Assembly: GCF_009617875.1 (NCBI RefSeq)
Contig: NZ_BLAV01000001.1
Location: 3,410,001 to 3,474,000, forward strand
From: Prolixibacter sp. NT017
GTDB taxonomy: Bacteria > Bacteroidota > Bacteroidia > Bacteroidales > Prolixibacteraceae
Direction of reading: 5' to 3'
DNA length: 64,000 nt
Made by a program: the position numbers and the translations under genes. The notes beneath the pieces were generated by a model. The model was not told where the DNA came from, did not search any database, and was given only the letters and a program-made list of their open reading frames with translations. This document shows positions 18,594-27,958 of the stretch, in pieces. Position 1 is the stretch's first letter, and each line of letters starts with the position of its first letter.

Positions 18594-19451
18594 TTAAAAC
18601 AGTCTGTCAACCTCCTGATGAAAATAATCGATGCATTGACTGATGTCCGGAACGGAATTGTCCCAGTTATATTCATATTCAATTGAAAATAATCCTTTGA
18701 AATTCTGACGTTTTAATTCCTTCAGCATTCCGTCAACATCACAGACACCGGTTCCCCAAATCACATCATGCTGTTCAGCCTCACCAGCTTCTTTCTCTTT
18801 CACATCCTTGAAATGCAACGTTTTCACACGACCTTCACACATTTTCAGGGCTTTAGCCGGGTCAATTCCCATACGTTCCCAATGACCGACATCGGCGCAT
18901 GCACCAATACGATTGCTAAGCCCTTTTACTGCATTCAGAAATAACTCAGGATTCCAGTAGAGAGAAGGCTTTGGGTGATTATGAATAGCCACATCAATTC
19001 TATATTGGTTGGCTAGTTGATCAACATATTTCAGGTATTTATAATCGGGTTCGCAGGTAATCGTTTCGATTCCCATAGACGATGCAAATTCAAAAAGCTG
19101 ACTCCACTCGGCTTCACTATGACAAATAATGACCCCGCTGGCAACAATTTTGACACCTTTGGATTTCGCATAGGCCAACACTTTTTCCTGTGTAGCCTTA
19201 TCCATATGAAAATCCATTGTTCCGGGAATATCTTCCCCCAATAACTGACCGTAATATACCTCAATATATTTCAGTCCCAGTTGATATGCTTTATCGATGG
19301 CCTCCTGCAGGCTGAATTTATGAAACGTGTAAGCCTGGATTCCCAAATGCCAGCCAGCCTTTTCAGCTTTGTCTGCTTGAGGAAAAGCGCGAACCGAGAA
19401 GCTCATAATTACAAGAGTAACACAAAGGTACCTAAAGGTATTTTTCATCAT
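18594..19451 (-). CDS. exported sugar isomerase/epimerase-like TIM barrel
   Basis: 285 residues of the xylose-isomerase-like (AP endonuclease 2) TIM-barrel superfamily, with a signal peptide (MMKNTFRYLCVTLVIMSFSVRAFPQ). Landmarks are GIQAYTFHKFSLQEAIDKA, LGLKYIEVYYG, DVAIHNHPKP, IGACADVGHWERMG and VKTLHFKDV, matching the metal-site pattern of this family. In keto-glycoside pathways, relatives act as 3-keto-sugar isomerases or lyases next to Gfo/Idh/MocA oxidoreductases and DUF1080 hydrolases, exactly the neighbours found here. The specific reaction is inference. The second Met (19448) is an equally good start. Confidence 0.85.
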   Translation of the reverse strand: MMKNTFRYLCVTLVIMSFSVRAFPQADKAEKAGWHLGIQAYTFHKFSLQEAIDKAYQLGLKYIEVYYGQLLGEDIPGTMDFHMDKATQEKVLAYAKSKGVKIVASGVIICHSEAEWSQLFEFASSMGIETITCEPDYKYLKYVDQLANQYRIDVAIHNHPKPSLYWNPELFLNAVKGLSNRIGACADVGHWERMGIDPAKALKMCEGRVKTLHFKDVKEKEAGEAEQHDVIWGTGVCDVDGMLKELKRQNFKGLFSIEYEYNWDNSVPDISQCIDYFHQEVDRLF

Positions 19452-19519
19452 TCCAGTTATTTAGTCAGGACAAAATATAGTTCAGGAGCCAAATGCTTTC
19501 TTAGCCTCCTGTTATGATA

Positions 19520-21040
19520 TCAATCTACAGGCATTTCGGGTAAGGACCATCCATCCCTATAGCTGTGTCTGATCCACTCGCTCGCCATTTCTTTTGCGTT
19601 AAATTCAGCAAACCGTCTGTCAAAATGCGGATCTCCATCAACCACAGCATATTCATCAACAGTTACGACCTTGATTTTGTCATTCGGTGATATGTTGGTG
19701 AACTCCATCTTCTCTCCATCCCAGGTTAATTCCCGATGCAAACCGGATAACCTTACAGCCAGCACTCCCATGACCACCATTTCATTGAACGGTCCGGAAA
19801 ACCCGAAATTAGAGGAAGCTTCTTTTCGGCTGTCAGCCGGTTCTTTGCATGCTCTTATCCAATCTTGCTCATGTGCATTGGTCCCCCAGATATTTCCATT
19901 CCCTCCTTTTATTCGAGGAATGGTTGGCTCGGGTTGTTTAAAATGGGCCATAGCTGATTTTGGCAACAACGTAGGATTCATTCCATAACAACCTGTCATT
20001 ATTTTCCCCCTGGTTCCGACGAAAATCAACCCGCCGTTGGAATCTCCCATCATCTCACCATCTTCCAGCTCTTCGGGACGATCCGGCAGTAAACCTCCAT
20101 CGTACCAGTGAACTTTCACCTCGGGCATGTTGACTTCGCCTTTCGGCGGTCTTTCCGGAAATGTATAGGTAACTTTCTGGGCCTGTGGAGGCGAATAAAG
20201 GTTTGCAAGGGTAGAACTCGCCATCACTTTCGTTGGATATTTCAGATCCAGCGCCCAATACAAAGGATCCATGATATGACAAGCCATATCGCCGAGAGCT
20301 CCCGTTCCAAAATCCCAGAAGCCTCTCCAGTTCCATGGAGTATAAGCAGGATCATACGAACGAAACTCAGCTGGTCCGACAAATAAATTCCAATCCAATT
20401 CTTTCGGCACTTTCACTCCGCCCTTAGGTTTGGCTAATCCCTGAGGCCAGATAGGTCTATCTGTCCAACAATGGACTTCATATACGTCACCTATAATACC
20501 GGATTGAATCCATTCTGCTATTTGACGGCACCAGTCGAACGAATTCCCCTGATTCCCCATTTGAGTCGCAACTTTATACTTCTTGGACAGTCGGGTCAAA
20601 AGCCTTGATTCATAAACTGAGTGTGTAAGGGGTTTTTGTGTATAGCAATGTTTTCCCAGAGTTATGGCATGGGCCGTTACCCCGGCATGGGAATGATCCG
20701 GAGTAGCCACCATTACCGCATCAATTGATTTGCCTATCTCATCCAACATAACCCGCCAGTCTTTAAATTTTCTGGCATTCGGATAGTCTTTAAATGTTTT
20801 GTCGGCATAATTCCAATCGACATCACACAGGGCCACAATATTTTCGGTGTTCATATTCCTCAAATTATTGCGTCCCATTCCTCCCACTCCAATACCGGCA
20901 ATATTCAGTTTATCGCTAGGTGCCGTGTGTCCCAGCTTTTTCCCCAGTACGCTACTGGGAACTATGGCCAGCCCCGAGGCTGCAGCCCCCACGGTTCCAA
21001 TAAAATTTCTTCTCGAAAATTTACTCTTATCTTTTTCCAT
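19520..21040 (-). CDS. Tat-exported Gfo/Idh/MocA oxidoreductase
   Basis: 506 residues using the ATG at 21040, which puts the Tat motif at the start (MEKDKSKFSRRNFIGTVGAA). The upstream in-frame start at 21097 adds 19 residues before it. The Rossmann domain shows GIGVGGMGRNN and CDVDWNYADKTF. The EKP-like catalytic motif is CYTQKPLTHS, with MACHIMDPLYWALDL in the C-terminal half. Such enzymes oxidise a sugar hydroxyl, often C3, with tightly bound NAD. Export by Tat would carry folded, cofactor-loaded enzyme. Together with the DUF1080 protein encoded just upstream, it suggests oxidation followed by elimination-type cleavage of a glycoside in the periplasm. Confidence 0.92.
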   Translation of the reverse strand: MEKDKSKFSRRNFIGTVGAAASGLAIVPSSVLGKKLGHTAPSDKLNIAGIGVGGMGRNNLRNMNTENIVALCDVDWNYADKTFKDYPNARKFKDWRVMLDEIGKSIDAVMVATPDHSHAGVTAHAITLGKHCYTQKPLTHSVYESRLLTRLSKKYKVATQMGNQGNSFDWCRQIAEWIQSGIIGDVYEVHCWTDRPIWPQGLAKPKGGVKVPKELDWNLFVGPAEFRSYDPAYTPWNWRGFWDFGTGALGDMACHIMDPLYWALDLKYPTKVMASSTLANLYSPPQAQKVTYTFPERPPKGEVNMPEVKVHWYDGGLLPDRPEELEDGEMMGDSNGGLIFVGTRGKIMTGCYGMNPTLLPKSAMAHFKQPEPTIPRIKGGNGNIWGTNAHEQDWIRACKEPADSRKEASSNFGFSGPFNEMVVMGVLAVRLSGLHRELTWDGEKMEFTNISPNDKIKVVTVDEYAVVDGDPHFDRRFAEFNAKEMASEWIRHSYRDGWSLPEMPVD

Positions 21041-21066
21041 AGTTTTAGGTATAATGGTTATGTTGG

Positions 21067-22323
21067 TTACAGTCTTTTTAAAATCAGATTCTTCCAAAGT
21101 ACCTTAATTCCCCCACCGTCATGTATCTGGAGAGCAATGCGTCCATTTCCCCTCTCAATCAGAGAATCGGACAAATGGGTCATTTCATGCTCATTGAGCC
21201 ATGTTTTAACCTCCGGACCAACCACTCTGATTCGCATCGTATTCCAGTCGCCGGGCTTGAGAATATTCTCCTCTTCATCAGGAATTTGGTGGAGCCATCC
21301 ACGCCCATATGATTCATAGACACCTCCGGTATCATCTCCTTTGGGAGCCACCTCGACCTGCCATCCGGAAACTTTTGTCCCATTAATCGTTGACCGGAAA
21401 AAAACGCCGCTATTCCCGTTAGATATCTGTTTGAAATCGACAGACAAGTCAAAGTCTCTGAAATATTGCTTTGTTGCCAGGTATCCATAACCTTTATCGG
21501 GACCACTCTCGCAAACCAGGAGATTATTCTGAACATACCACTTTTCTGTTCCATAGATAATCCAGTTTTTCAGGTCGTGACCGTTAAAAAGACTCACGGT
21601 TTCCTTTCGGGAGGGTAGTTTCTTAATTTTTATATTGCGAAACCATGCCGGGTATCCATGATCCTGAAGACAGATTACTCCCGAAGGTGACAGTCCATAT
21701 TCCGGATCATTCTTCCATTTCCCATTATTTTTTTTCGCAAACCATTCATCCGACCAGGCTTCAAACTCAAGTGTTTTTACACCATTCATCCAATATTCCA
21801 CATGGCCATTATCGAATACAATTTTAGAATTGTTCCATTGTCCGGCAGGCTTCACGTTCAGTTTGCTTTTGTCCGGTAGATACATGGCATAATCTGCACC
21901 GCATTTCTGCCATTCTTCTAAAGGTTCCGGAAAATTCACATCATCAACCAGCTGATACTCTGGGCCTGTTACATATGGCACAGGAAATTGTGCCCCCTCA
22001 ACCACATGATACAACATTCCACTGTTACCACCCTTCGATATTTTCCAATCCCATGTAAGGATAAAATTTTCATACTGTTTATCTGTAACAATGTATCCAC
22101 TGGCATCACTACCATGACCTTCCGCTTTAATAGTGCCATCTTCAACTTCCCACGGACCGGTTAGCCGAGTTCCGTTATAATCTCTCCACCCCTGTAGTGT
22201 TTTCCCGTCAAAAAGCAATTCCCAGCCAGCATTCTTTTCAGCCCTTGTTAGTGTGTTCTCGTTTTTACTACAACCTGACAACAAGACTCCAAAAAGTAAA
22301 ACCAACACATATATCTTACTCAT
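21067..22323 (-). CDS. tandem DUF1080 (3-keto-glycoside hydrolase-like) lipoprotein
   Basis: 418 residues from the ATG at 22323, giving signal MSKIYVLVLLFGVLLSGC with lipobox LSGC (Cys18). It contains two copies of the DUF1080 concanavalin-like domain: first from WELLFDGKTLQGWRDY, second from SLFNGHDLKNWIIYG. Both carry NSG motifs (GGNSGMLYHV and NGNSGVFFRS) and paired strands (GPEYQLVDD; GWQVEVAPK). DUF1080 proteins hydrolyse 3-keto-glycosides. The duplication suggests either two specificities or one catalytic and one binding copy. It is separated from susD by an unusual inverted-repeat element and lies directly upstream of the oxidoreductase. Confidence 0.9.
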   Translation of the reverse strand: MSKIYVLVLLFGVLLSGCSKNENTLTRAEKNAGWELLFDGKTLQGWRDYNGTRLTGPWEVEDGTIKAEGHGSDASGYIVTDKQYENFILTWDWKISKGGNSGMLYHVVEGAQFPVPYVTGPEYQLVDDVNFPEPLEEWQKCGADYAMYLPDKSKLNVKPAGQWNNSKIVFDNGHVEYWMNGVKTLEFEAWSDEWFAKKNNGKWKNDPEYGLSPSGVICLQDHGYPAWFRNIKIKKLPSRKETVSLFNGHDLKNWIIYGTEKWYVQNNLLVCESGPDKGYGYLATKQYFRDFDLSVDFKQISNGNSGVFFRSTINGTKVSGWQVEVAPKGDDTGGVYESYGRGWLHQIPDEEENILKPGDWNTMRIRVVGPEVKTWLNEHEMTHLSDSLIERGNGRIALQIHDGGGIKVLWKNLILKRL

Positions 22324-22348
22324 TTTCAGCATTACATATAAGTTCAAA

Positions 22349-22526
22349 GAGGCTGCCTCAAAAACTAATCTGCCAGTTATCTATTTTCGTCAGAAAGTAT
22401 AGTTTCACTGAATCTGAGTAACTAGCTCTGAGCGATCCCACAAATGTCTGTGGGTTCATTCTCAGGAAATTCACACCTTAATTTACCAGCAACAAGTAAA
22501 AATGCAGATTATCCTGAGACAGCCTC
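22349..22526. repeat. 178-bp element with terminal inverted repeats between susD and the DUF1080 gene
   Basis: The left end GAGGCTGCCTCA (from 22349) and the complement of the right end GAGGCTGTCTCA (from 22526 inward) match at 11 of 12 bases. After a few unmatched bases both continue with TAATCTGC. The inside holds a hairpin, CCCACA (22437-22442) with TGTGGG (22449-22454), flanked by CTGAG and CTCAG. No open frame is present and no clear target duplication is seen (CAAA versus ATAA). The form is that of a small non-autonomous element (MITE-like) or a large RNA hairpin within the operon. Confidence 0.6.
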
Positions 22527-22562
22527 ATAAATTGATTATTATCGTATGAAAATCATCACAAA

Positions 22563-24242
22563 CTAATAATTACCGTTTTGCACCAGGACGCCATTGGACT
22601 TATCAATTTCCGTCTGCGGAATCGGGAATGGCCAGCTATTATCGGACACCAGTTTACCTTTGTTCGCGTAAGGTTGTTCGCTATAATAGGCATTCATCAC
22701 CGATACATAGTCTCCCCAGCGCAGCAAATCCAGAAGTCGGTAGCCTTCCATACCCAGTTCCCACCGTCTCTCATTTTTGATCGCCTTCAACAGATCATCT
22801 CCGGCATCCACTGCCAGATTGGCCTGAAAGTAAGCGTCATCAACCGGAATCAGTGTCTCTTCAAATGTCCTGTAAGTAGCTTCTTCATCTTTCTTGGAAG
22901 TTGAAACAAAAGCACGGTAACGGACTTCATTAATCAAGCTGGCAACTTTCTGGTTGTCACCTCCCGTCTTAAGTAGCGCCTCAGCGTACATCAGAATCAC
23001 ATCGGCATACCGGATATAATACGGAGCCCAGTCTGTTCTTATATCTCCAAGTGAATAACCATCCCTGAAACGATCAGGCACAAAGGCTTTTCGACTCTGT
23101 TGATGATGAATATTATCATATCCCGTATAGTTGTGTGTTATCAACTTACCATCCACATTGGGAAAGATATCACCTGAGCTAATAACCGTAAACAACTTTC
23201 GGGGATCTCGTTGATCAAACGATTCCGCAAAATCAACGGTCGGACAGTTACCGCCCCATCCACCAACTTCACCGCGTCCTGCATACATAACGGCCGTACA
23301 ATAACCGATATCCAAATAGCCAGGAACATACTCTCTTAATACCGTGAAAATACACTCCTTGGTCAACTCCGATGCGTGAGAACCGAAGAAATAATCACCA
23401 CGGAACAGATTCTGGTAATCGGGAACTAAACTGAATACCTGACTGTCATAAACTATTTTGGCAGCACTTAATGCAGACGTATAATCTGTATTGGCATCAC
23501 CAGACATTTTGCCATGCTCCTCCAAACCAGCAAAAAATAAACAAACTCTGGCCTTAAAAGCATGAGCAACATATTTTGATACTCTTCCATATTCATCGCT
23601 GCTAACATTGGTGGGCATATTCGGATCAGCGATACATTCATCGATATCTTTTAGTATTTGAGCCCTGATATCCTCGAGTGGAGATTTGGCAGGTAAATCG
23701 GTAGGAACCGGTGTTTCTGTTATTAATGGAACAGAACCGAATGTTGAAGCCAAATCAAAATAGAACCAAGCCCGTAGGAATTTCAATTCAGAGATATAGC
23801 GTGACTTTGTCTCTTCTGAAACAACATTACCATCAGCTGCGACTAGTGTTTCCGCTGCGTTAATCCCTTCGATGGCTGAATTGCACCTGGAAATACCCGT
23901 ATAGCGTCTGGTCCATGTATTGAGCAATTCACCATTCGATGTCAATGGACGGCCAGTAGCCAAATCCTTTGTATCTGCACGGTCATTTGCATCCGATCCG
24001 CCTGCATCAGCGTCATCTGTGGCATTTGTGCCAACTTCAATCCTGTTGAGATAGTAGTCCCAGTCTCCCCATGGAATCATATTGGCATAACAGTTGGTAA
24101 CCGCCTTAAGCGCAGCACCGGGTGTGTTATAATAACCTTGCTCATCAATTGATGCATATTGCTTTGAATCAAGAAAGCTATCAGAGCAGGAAAGAAGGGC
24201 AACAATTGGAATAATTGCCAGTATATATTGTAACTTTTTCAT
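22563..24242 (-). CDS. SusD/RagB-family outer-membrane lipoprotein
   Basis: A 559-residue surface lipoprotein (signal MKKLQYILAIIPIVALLSC, lipobox LLSC, Cys19) with normal SusD length. The N-terminal segment SDSFLDSKQYASIDEQGYY and the helical repeats (ELKFLRAWFYFDLASTFGSV, the first SusD signature) lead to RYADVILMYAEALLKTG and the conserved end (WPFPIPQTEIDKSNG). It binds glycan at the surface and forms the lid of the SusC channel encoded 12 bases upstream. The glycan cannot be told from the sequence. Confidence 0.96.
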   Translation of the reverse strand: MKKLQYILAIIPIVALLSCSDSFLDSKQYASIDEQGYYNTPGAALKAVTNCYANMIPWGDWDYYLNRIEVGTNATDDADAGGSDANDRADTKDLATGRPLTSNGELLNTWTRRYTGISRCNSAIEGINAAETLVAADGNVVSEETKSRYISELKFLRAWFYFDLASTFGSVPLITETPVPTDLPAKSPLEDIRAQILKDIDECIADPNMPTNVSSDEYGRVSKYVAHAFKARVCLFFAGLEEHGKMSGDANTDYTSALSAAKIVYDSQVFSLVPDYQNLFRGDYFFGSHASELTKECIFTVLREYVPGYLDIGYCTAVMYAGRGEVGGWGGNCPTVDFAESFDQRDPRKLFTVISSGDIFPNVDGKLITHNYTGYDNIHHQQSRKAFVPDRFRDGYSLGDIRTDWAPYYIRYADVILMYAEALLKTGGDNQKVASLINEVRYRAFVSTSKKDEEATYRTFEETLIPVDDAYFQANLAVDAGDDLLKAIKNERRWELGMEGYRLLDLLRWGDYVSVMNAYYSEQPYANKGKLVSDNSWPFPIPQTEIDKSNGVLVQNGNY

Positions 24243-24254
24243 GATTCCAGAATT

Positions 24255-27200
24255 TTAAAATTTAATATTTATTCCCATCAAATATTGACGAGCCTGTGGA
24301 TAGAAAGCAATATCTACTCCGTTAAACAACGGACTGGCGTCTCCTATTTCTGGCGACATTCCGCTATAATCTGTAATCGTAAACAAATTATATCCTCCTA
24401 CCCAAATTCGTGCTTCTTTCATAAATGCCTTCTTCAGCAGCTCGGGAGGTATCGAATAACCTATTTGCAACGTTTTCAATTGAAAATACGAACCATCTTC
24501 AGCCAACCAGTCAGACACCTGAACGTTTGTCGAGTTATCGGTCGTAATTCTGAATTGACTATTGGAAGGATTGGTCTCTGACCATGCTGTAGTCATCAGG
24601 TCCTTAGGAGCATTATAATAAGCGGTTCCGGAATATAGGTCAATCTTCTTCATGTTCATAATCTGGTTCCCGCGTACCCCATAAAATGTTGCAGAAATAT
24701 CGAACCCTTTATATTCCAGTCCAAAATCAAAGCCATAGGTAAAATCAGGGAACGGGCTACCAATATCAGTACGGTCAGCATCCGTAATCTGTCCGTCCAA
24801 ATTCACATCCACATATCTCAAATCCCCGGGACGGGCTTTGTCCTGAACGACTTGTTCTCCGTTTGCATTGGTATTATTTTCTATCTCCTGTTGAGACTGG
24901 AATATTCCATCTGTTTTGAGTCCATAGAAATATCCAACAGGTTTACCTACCTCGGTTTTGGTGATTGTTTTATCATCATAGCCTACACCATACAAGGGCT
25001 GACCACCTCCCAGCGATATTACTTTATTAGCGTATGAGAAAACGTTTCCTCCTATGTTATACTGCAGAGCACCCAATTTCCCTGTATAGTTCAATGTTAG
25101 CTCGATTCCCTTATTTTCAATACTTCCAGCATTCGCCCAGGGATCATTTGTATAACCAAGATACTGGGGAAGTGGAACCTGCAGGAGCATGTCACTGGTC
25201 TTTTTATAAAAATAATCCGTGGACAACGTCAACTTATTATCAAAAAAGCCCAATTCAAGTCCAATATCTGTCTGTTCTGTCGTTTCCCACTTGACATCGG
25301 GATTTCCCATGTAGCCTTTTCCGCCAGCCAGCTGAAATCCACCACCGAAAAGGTAGTATCCACTATTCAGGCTATAAGTAGAACGATATGCACCTCCATC
25401 AATAGCCTGGTTGCCTATCTGTCCCCAACTAACCCTAATTTTACCACGTGACAAGGTTTTCCCGATTGCATCCTGGATAAACCCTTCCTCGCCAAAGGAC
25501 CAAGCTCCGGAAACAGAAGGAAAGACTCCCCACTTATGGCCGGCATCAAAATTCGAAGACCCATCATATCGTACGGTGGCAGTCAGCATATACTTGTCTC
25601 GCCACGAATGGAACAGGCGGCCAAAGTAAGAAACCATGTATGCGTCTGATTTGGTTCCCGAGGCGGATGCGGTTTTAGTGGCAGCATCTATGACTTTCTG
25701 GGATTCTGTATTTGTAACGATTCCTGTTTTACTAGCACTGAAGTTGCTGCTTTTGGTCATCTCAACCGAATTACCCAACATGAAGGTGGTATGTTGTTTC
25801 CCCTTCCACTCATAGGTTTTATCAAAAGTAATCAGGTTATCGATGACGGTATAATTAGTCGAATAGGATGCATTGCCAACATATCCGTCAACATTATTTT
25901 GATAAGCCCCGATATAATAGGAAGGTGTAAAATATTCAGGAGTTGCCCTGTAAATAGATGTATTTGCAGTTCCGCGATATTTTAACCAACTGGTAAGATT
26001 CAAATCAAGATTAAGCCCCCCTCTGAAGGTTACATCCTTCCATACGTTATCCTTATTCACGGCTAATTGAGCCACTGGATTAGCCCGGTTGTTGAAGAAT
26101 ACCGGACTGTAATAAGAGTAAGGGTTACTTGCATCTATTTTGTCAACCAGAATCAAATTACTCAAAAAATCCGGGATATTTTTTAAGTTCGTTCTGTAGA
26201 TTGGAGTTACCGGATCTGCAGTAAGGGCACAAAATATTGTTCCATCATAAATGGTATTCTCAACAACATTTCGCCGGGATTGATACACCACCGAAAAATT
26301 CCCGGAAAGCTTTGCCCAGGATGTCAACTGATTGTCTACAGTGGTCCGCCATGATATCCTTTCAAAATCCGATTCTTTTACAATACCGTCCTGAGACATG
26401 TAACCAAGGGAGGTATAGTAGGATGTTTTGGCGGTTCCATTGGAAATGGATACATTATAATTCTGAATTGGTGCGGACTGGAATATTTCATCCTGCCAGT
26501 TCGTCCCATTACTATTCCCAAAATTATCCTGAAGAAAACTCAGCATGGACTGTTTTTCCTGCGGTGTAACCCACGGTTGTCCGGTTCCATTGGTATAAGC
26601 AAGGTTTCGGTAATCAATGAACTCTTCCGCATTCATCATGTCAAATTTCTTTGTCACATTCTGAACACCATAGTAAGCATCGAGACTGACAGTCATGTTA
26701 TGTCCATCGCTCATGGTTCCCTTTTTCGTAGTGATAATAACCACGCCGTTTGCACCCCTCGAACCATATATTGCTTCCGCTGAAGCATCTTTCAAAACTT
26801 CCATTGAAGCAATATCATTCTGATTAAGCCAACCGATATCTGATTGAGGAAAACCATCTACGACATATAAAGGATCATTACCATTAACGGTACCGATTCC
26901 TCTGATTCGTACGGTTGGTGCCGTTCCGGGACTACCTCCAGTAGAAGTGATGGTGACTCCAGCAATCTTTCCCTGGAGTGCCTCTGTCGCTGAGCGCACA
27001 GGAATATCGACCAACTCCTTCCCCTTGATACTGGATACTGCCCCTGTCAGGTCACTTTTTTTCATGGAACCGTAACCCACAATGACAACCTCATCAATAC
27101 CCTGCGTATCTTCCTTTAAAGTAACATTGATGACCGCTTTGTTACCAACCTGAATTTCCTGATTTACATAACCAATAAAAGAAAACTTCAGTATGGAATT

Positions 27201-27413
27201 TCCGGAAGGAACTTCAATGGAATATTTACCGTCGAAATCGGTTATTGTTCCGCTGGTAGTTCCCACGATAATGACGTTCACTCCAACCAGCGGAGCCCCT
27301 TTGCTGTCCATCACACTTCCACTGACACTCACCTGTGAAAGAGCTTCCTGAGGATACAACAAGCCATTAAAGAGCAAAAGAATAAGTGCTATTCCTTTTA
27401 GCAATTGTTTCAT
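24255..27413 (-). CDS. SusC/RagA-family TonB-linked outer-membrane transporter
   Basis: 1052 residues. Signal MKQLLKGIALILLLFNGLLY; carboxypeptidase-D-like beta domain (about 28-105, SVSGSVMDSKGAPLVGVNV); TonB-dependent plug (about 115-230) with GSMKKSDLTGAVSS, PLYVVDGFP and YGSRGANGVVIITTKKG; then a 22-strand barrel ending MGINIKF. It imports oligosaccharide into the periplasm with energy from TonB. It is the first gene of the leftward operon, with a 5' leader that holds a strong hairpin and, further up, a candidate ROK operator. No hybrid two-component sensor or anti-sigma pair is adjacent. Confidence 0.97.
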   Translation of the reverse strand: MKQLLKGIALILLLFNGLLYPQEALSQVSVSGSVMDSKGAPLVGVNVIIVGTTSGTITDFDGKYSIEVPSGNSILKFSFIGYVNQEIQVGNKAVINVTLKEDTQGIDEVVIVGYGSMKKSDLTGAVSSIKGKELVDIPVRSATEALQGKIAGVTITSTGGSPGTAPTVRIRGIGTVNGNDPLYVVDGFPQSDIGWLNQNDIASMEVLKDASAEAIYGSRGANGVVIITTKKGTMSDGHNMTVSLDAYYGVQNVTKKFDMMNAEEFIDYRNLAYTNGTGQPWVTPQEKQSMLSFLQDNFGNSNGTNWQDEIFQSAPIQNYNVSISNGTAKTSYYTSLGYMSQDGIVKESDFERISWRTTVDNQLTSWAKLSGNFSVVYQSRRNVVENTIYDGTIFCALTADPVTPIYRTNLKNIPDFLSNLILVDKIDASNPYSYYSPVFFNNRANPVAQLAVNKDNVWKDVTFRGGLNLDLNLTSWLKYRGTANTSIYRATPEYFTPSYYIGAYQNNVDGYVGNASYSTNYTVIDNLITFDKTYEWKGKQHTTFMLGNSVEMTKSSNFSASKTGIVTNTESQKVIDAATKTASASGTKSDAYMVSYFGRLFHSWRDKYMLTATVRYDGSSNFDAGHKWGVFPSVSGAWSFGEEGFIQDAIGKTLSRGKIRVSWGQIGNQAIDGGAYRSTYSLNSGYYLFGGGFQLAGGKGYMGNPDVKWETTEQTDIGLELGFFDNKLTLSTDYFYKKTSDMLLQVPLPQYLGYTNDPWANAGSIENKGIELTLNYTGKLGALQYNIGGNVFSYANKVISLGGGQPLYGVGYDDKTITKTEVGKPVGYFYGLKTDGIFQSQQEIENNTNANGEQVVQDKARPGDLRYVDVNLDGQITDADRTDIGSPFPDFTYGFDFGLEYKGFDISATFYGVRGNQIMNMKKIDLYSGTAYYNAPKDLMTTAWSETNPSNSQFRITTDNSTNVQVSDWLAEDGSYFQLKTLQIGYSIPPELLKKAFMKEARIWVGGYNLFTITDYSGMSPEIGDASPLFNGVDIAFYPQARQYLMGINIKF

Positions 27414-27474
27414 AATGTTTAGTTTAAATTAGATGTTTGAATTAGTTAGTACCCACCCGGCACTTAAAATCAGA

Positions 27475-27504
27475 GATTATATCTACCCCGGAAAAGATAT
27501 AATC
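27475..27504 (-). promoter_or_regulatory. perfect hairpin in the susC leader
   Basis: Arms GATTATATCT (27475-27484) and AGATATAATC (27495-27504) are perfect complements over 10 bp with a 10-base loop, 62-91 bases before the susC ATG. It would form in the susC mRNA leader or could be a DNA operator. No T-tract follows. Confidence 0.6.
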
Positions 27505-27630
27505 AAGGCTCTGCCGCATTATATGACTAAAAATCAGTGAAGCTGTTGCCCCTTTCTTCAGTTGGACATCTCATCACCGCCAACAGAACATTCACGTCTC
27601 TTCATATAATTAGCAACCTTAAGGCAAATC

Positions 27631-27646
27631 CTTGTAATACTACAAG
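27631..27646. promoter_or_regulatory. candidate ROK operator upstream of susC
   Basis: Inverted repeat CTTGTA-ATAC-TACAAG. It shares the core TTGT-N6-ACAAG, with identical spacing, with the repeat at 29422-29436 upstream of the epimerase operon. Both flank the ROK gene, which makes it the most plausible regulator. Confidence 0.5.
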
Positions 27647-27883
27647 CTATTTAAAAATATTTTATTTTATAGAGGTAAATTTACTTCAATATTTAATAAT
27701 TGCAAATATTTATTAATAATTTTTATTTTAAAAAGAGAATTAAATACTAATATTAAAAAACATACCACCATCCGTAATTAGCCAGAAAATATCCTTCCCA
27801 AATAGACAAAGCAAAACAAGATGATGCCCCACGTTTTTTCATGTCACTCCTGTGTCGCAAAAAAAATCTCCGCAACACTGGGG

Positions 27884-27909
27884 CAAAAAAAAAGAGGCGT
27901 AAGCCTCTA
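27884..27909 (-). terminator. second terminator after the ROK gene
   Basis: Arms AGAGGC (27893-27898) and GCCTCT (27903-27908) with a GTAA loop. Read leftward they are followed by a run of nine T (27885-27893 on plus is A). Confidence 0.85.
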
Positions 27910-27927
27910 GCATTCAAAATAAAATTG

Positions 27928-27958
27928 AAAAAGCCGACAACCACACACACATGTCGGT
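27928..27958 (-). terminator. first terminator after the ROK gene
   Basis: Arms CCGACA (27934-27939) and TGTCGG (27952-27957) around a CA-rich loop, followed leftward by TTTTT. It lies 16 bases past the ROK stop codon and backs up the terminator at 27884-27909. Confidence 0.75.

Noticed and set aside
27753..27950. 65-codon leftward open frame before the ROK terminators
   Set aside because: It runs through two intrinsic terminators and its low-complexity product (Phe/Arg-rich) looks like chance.
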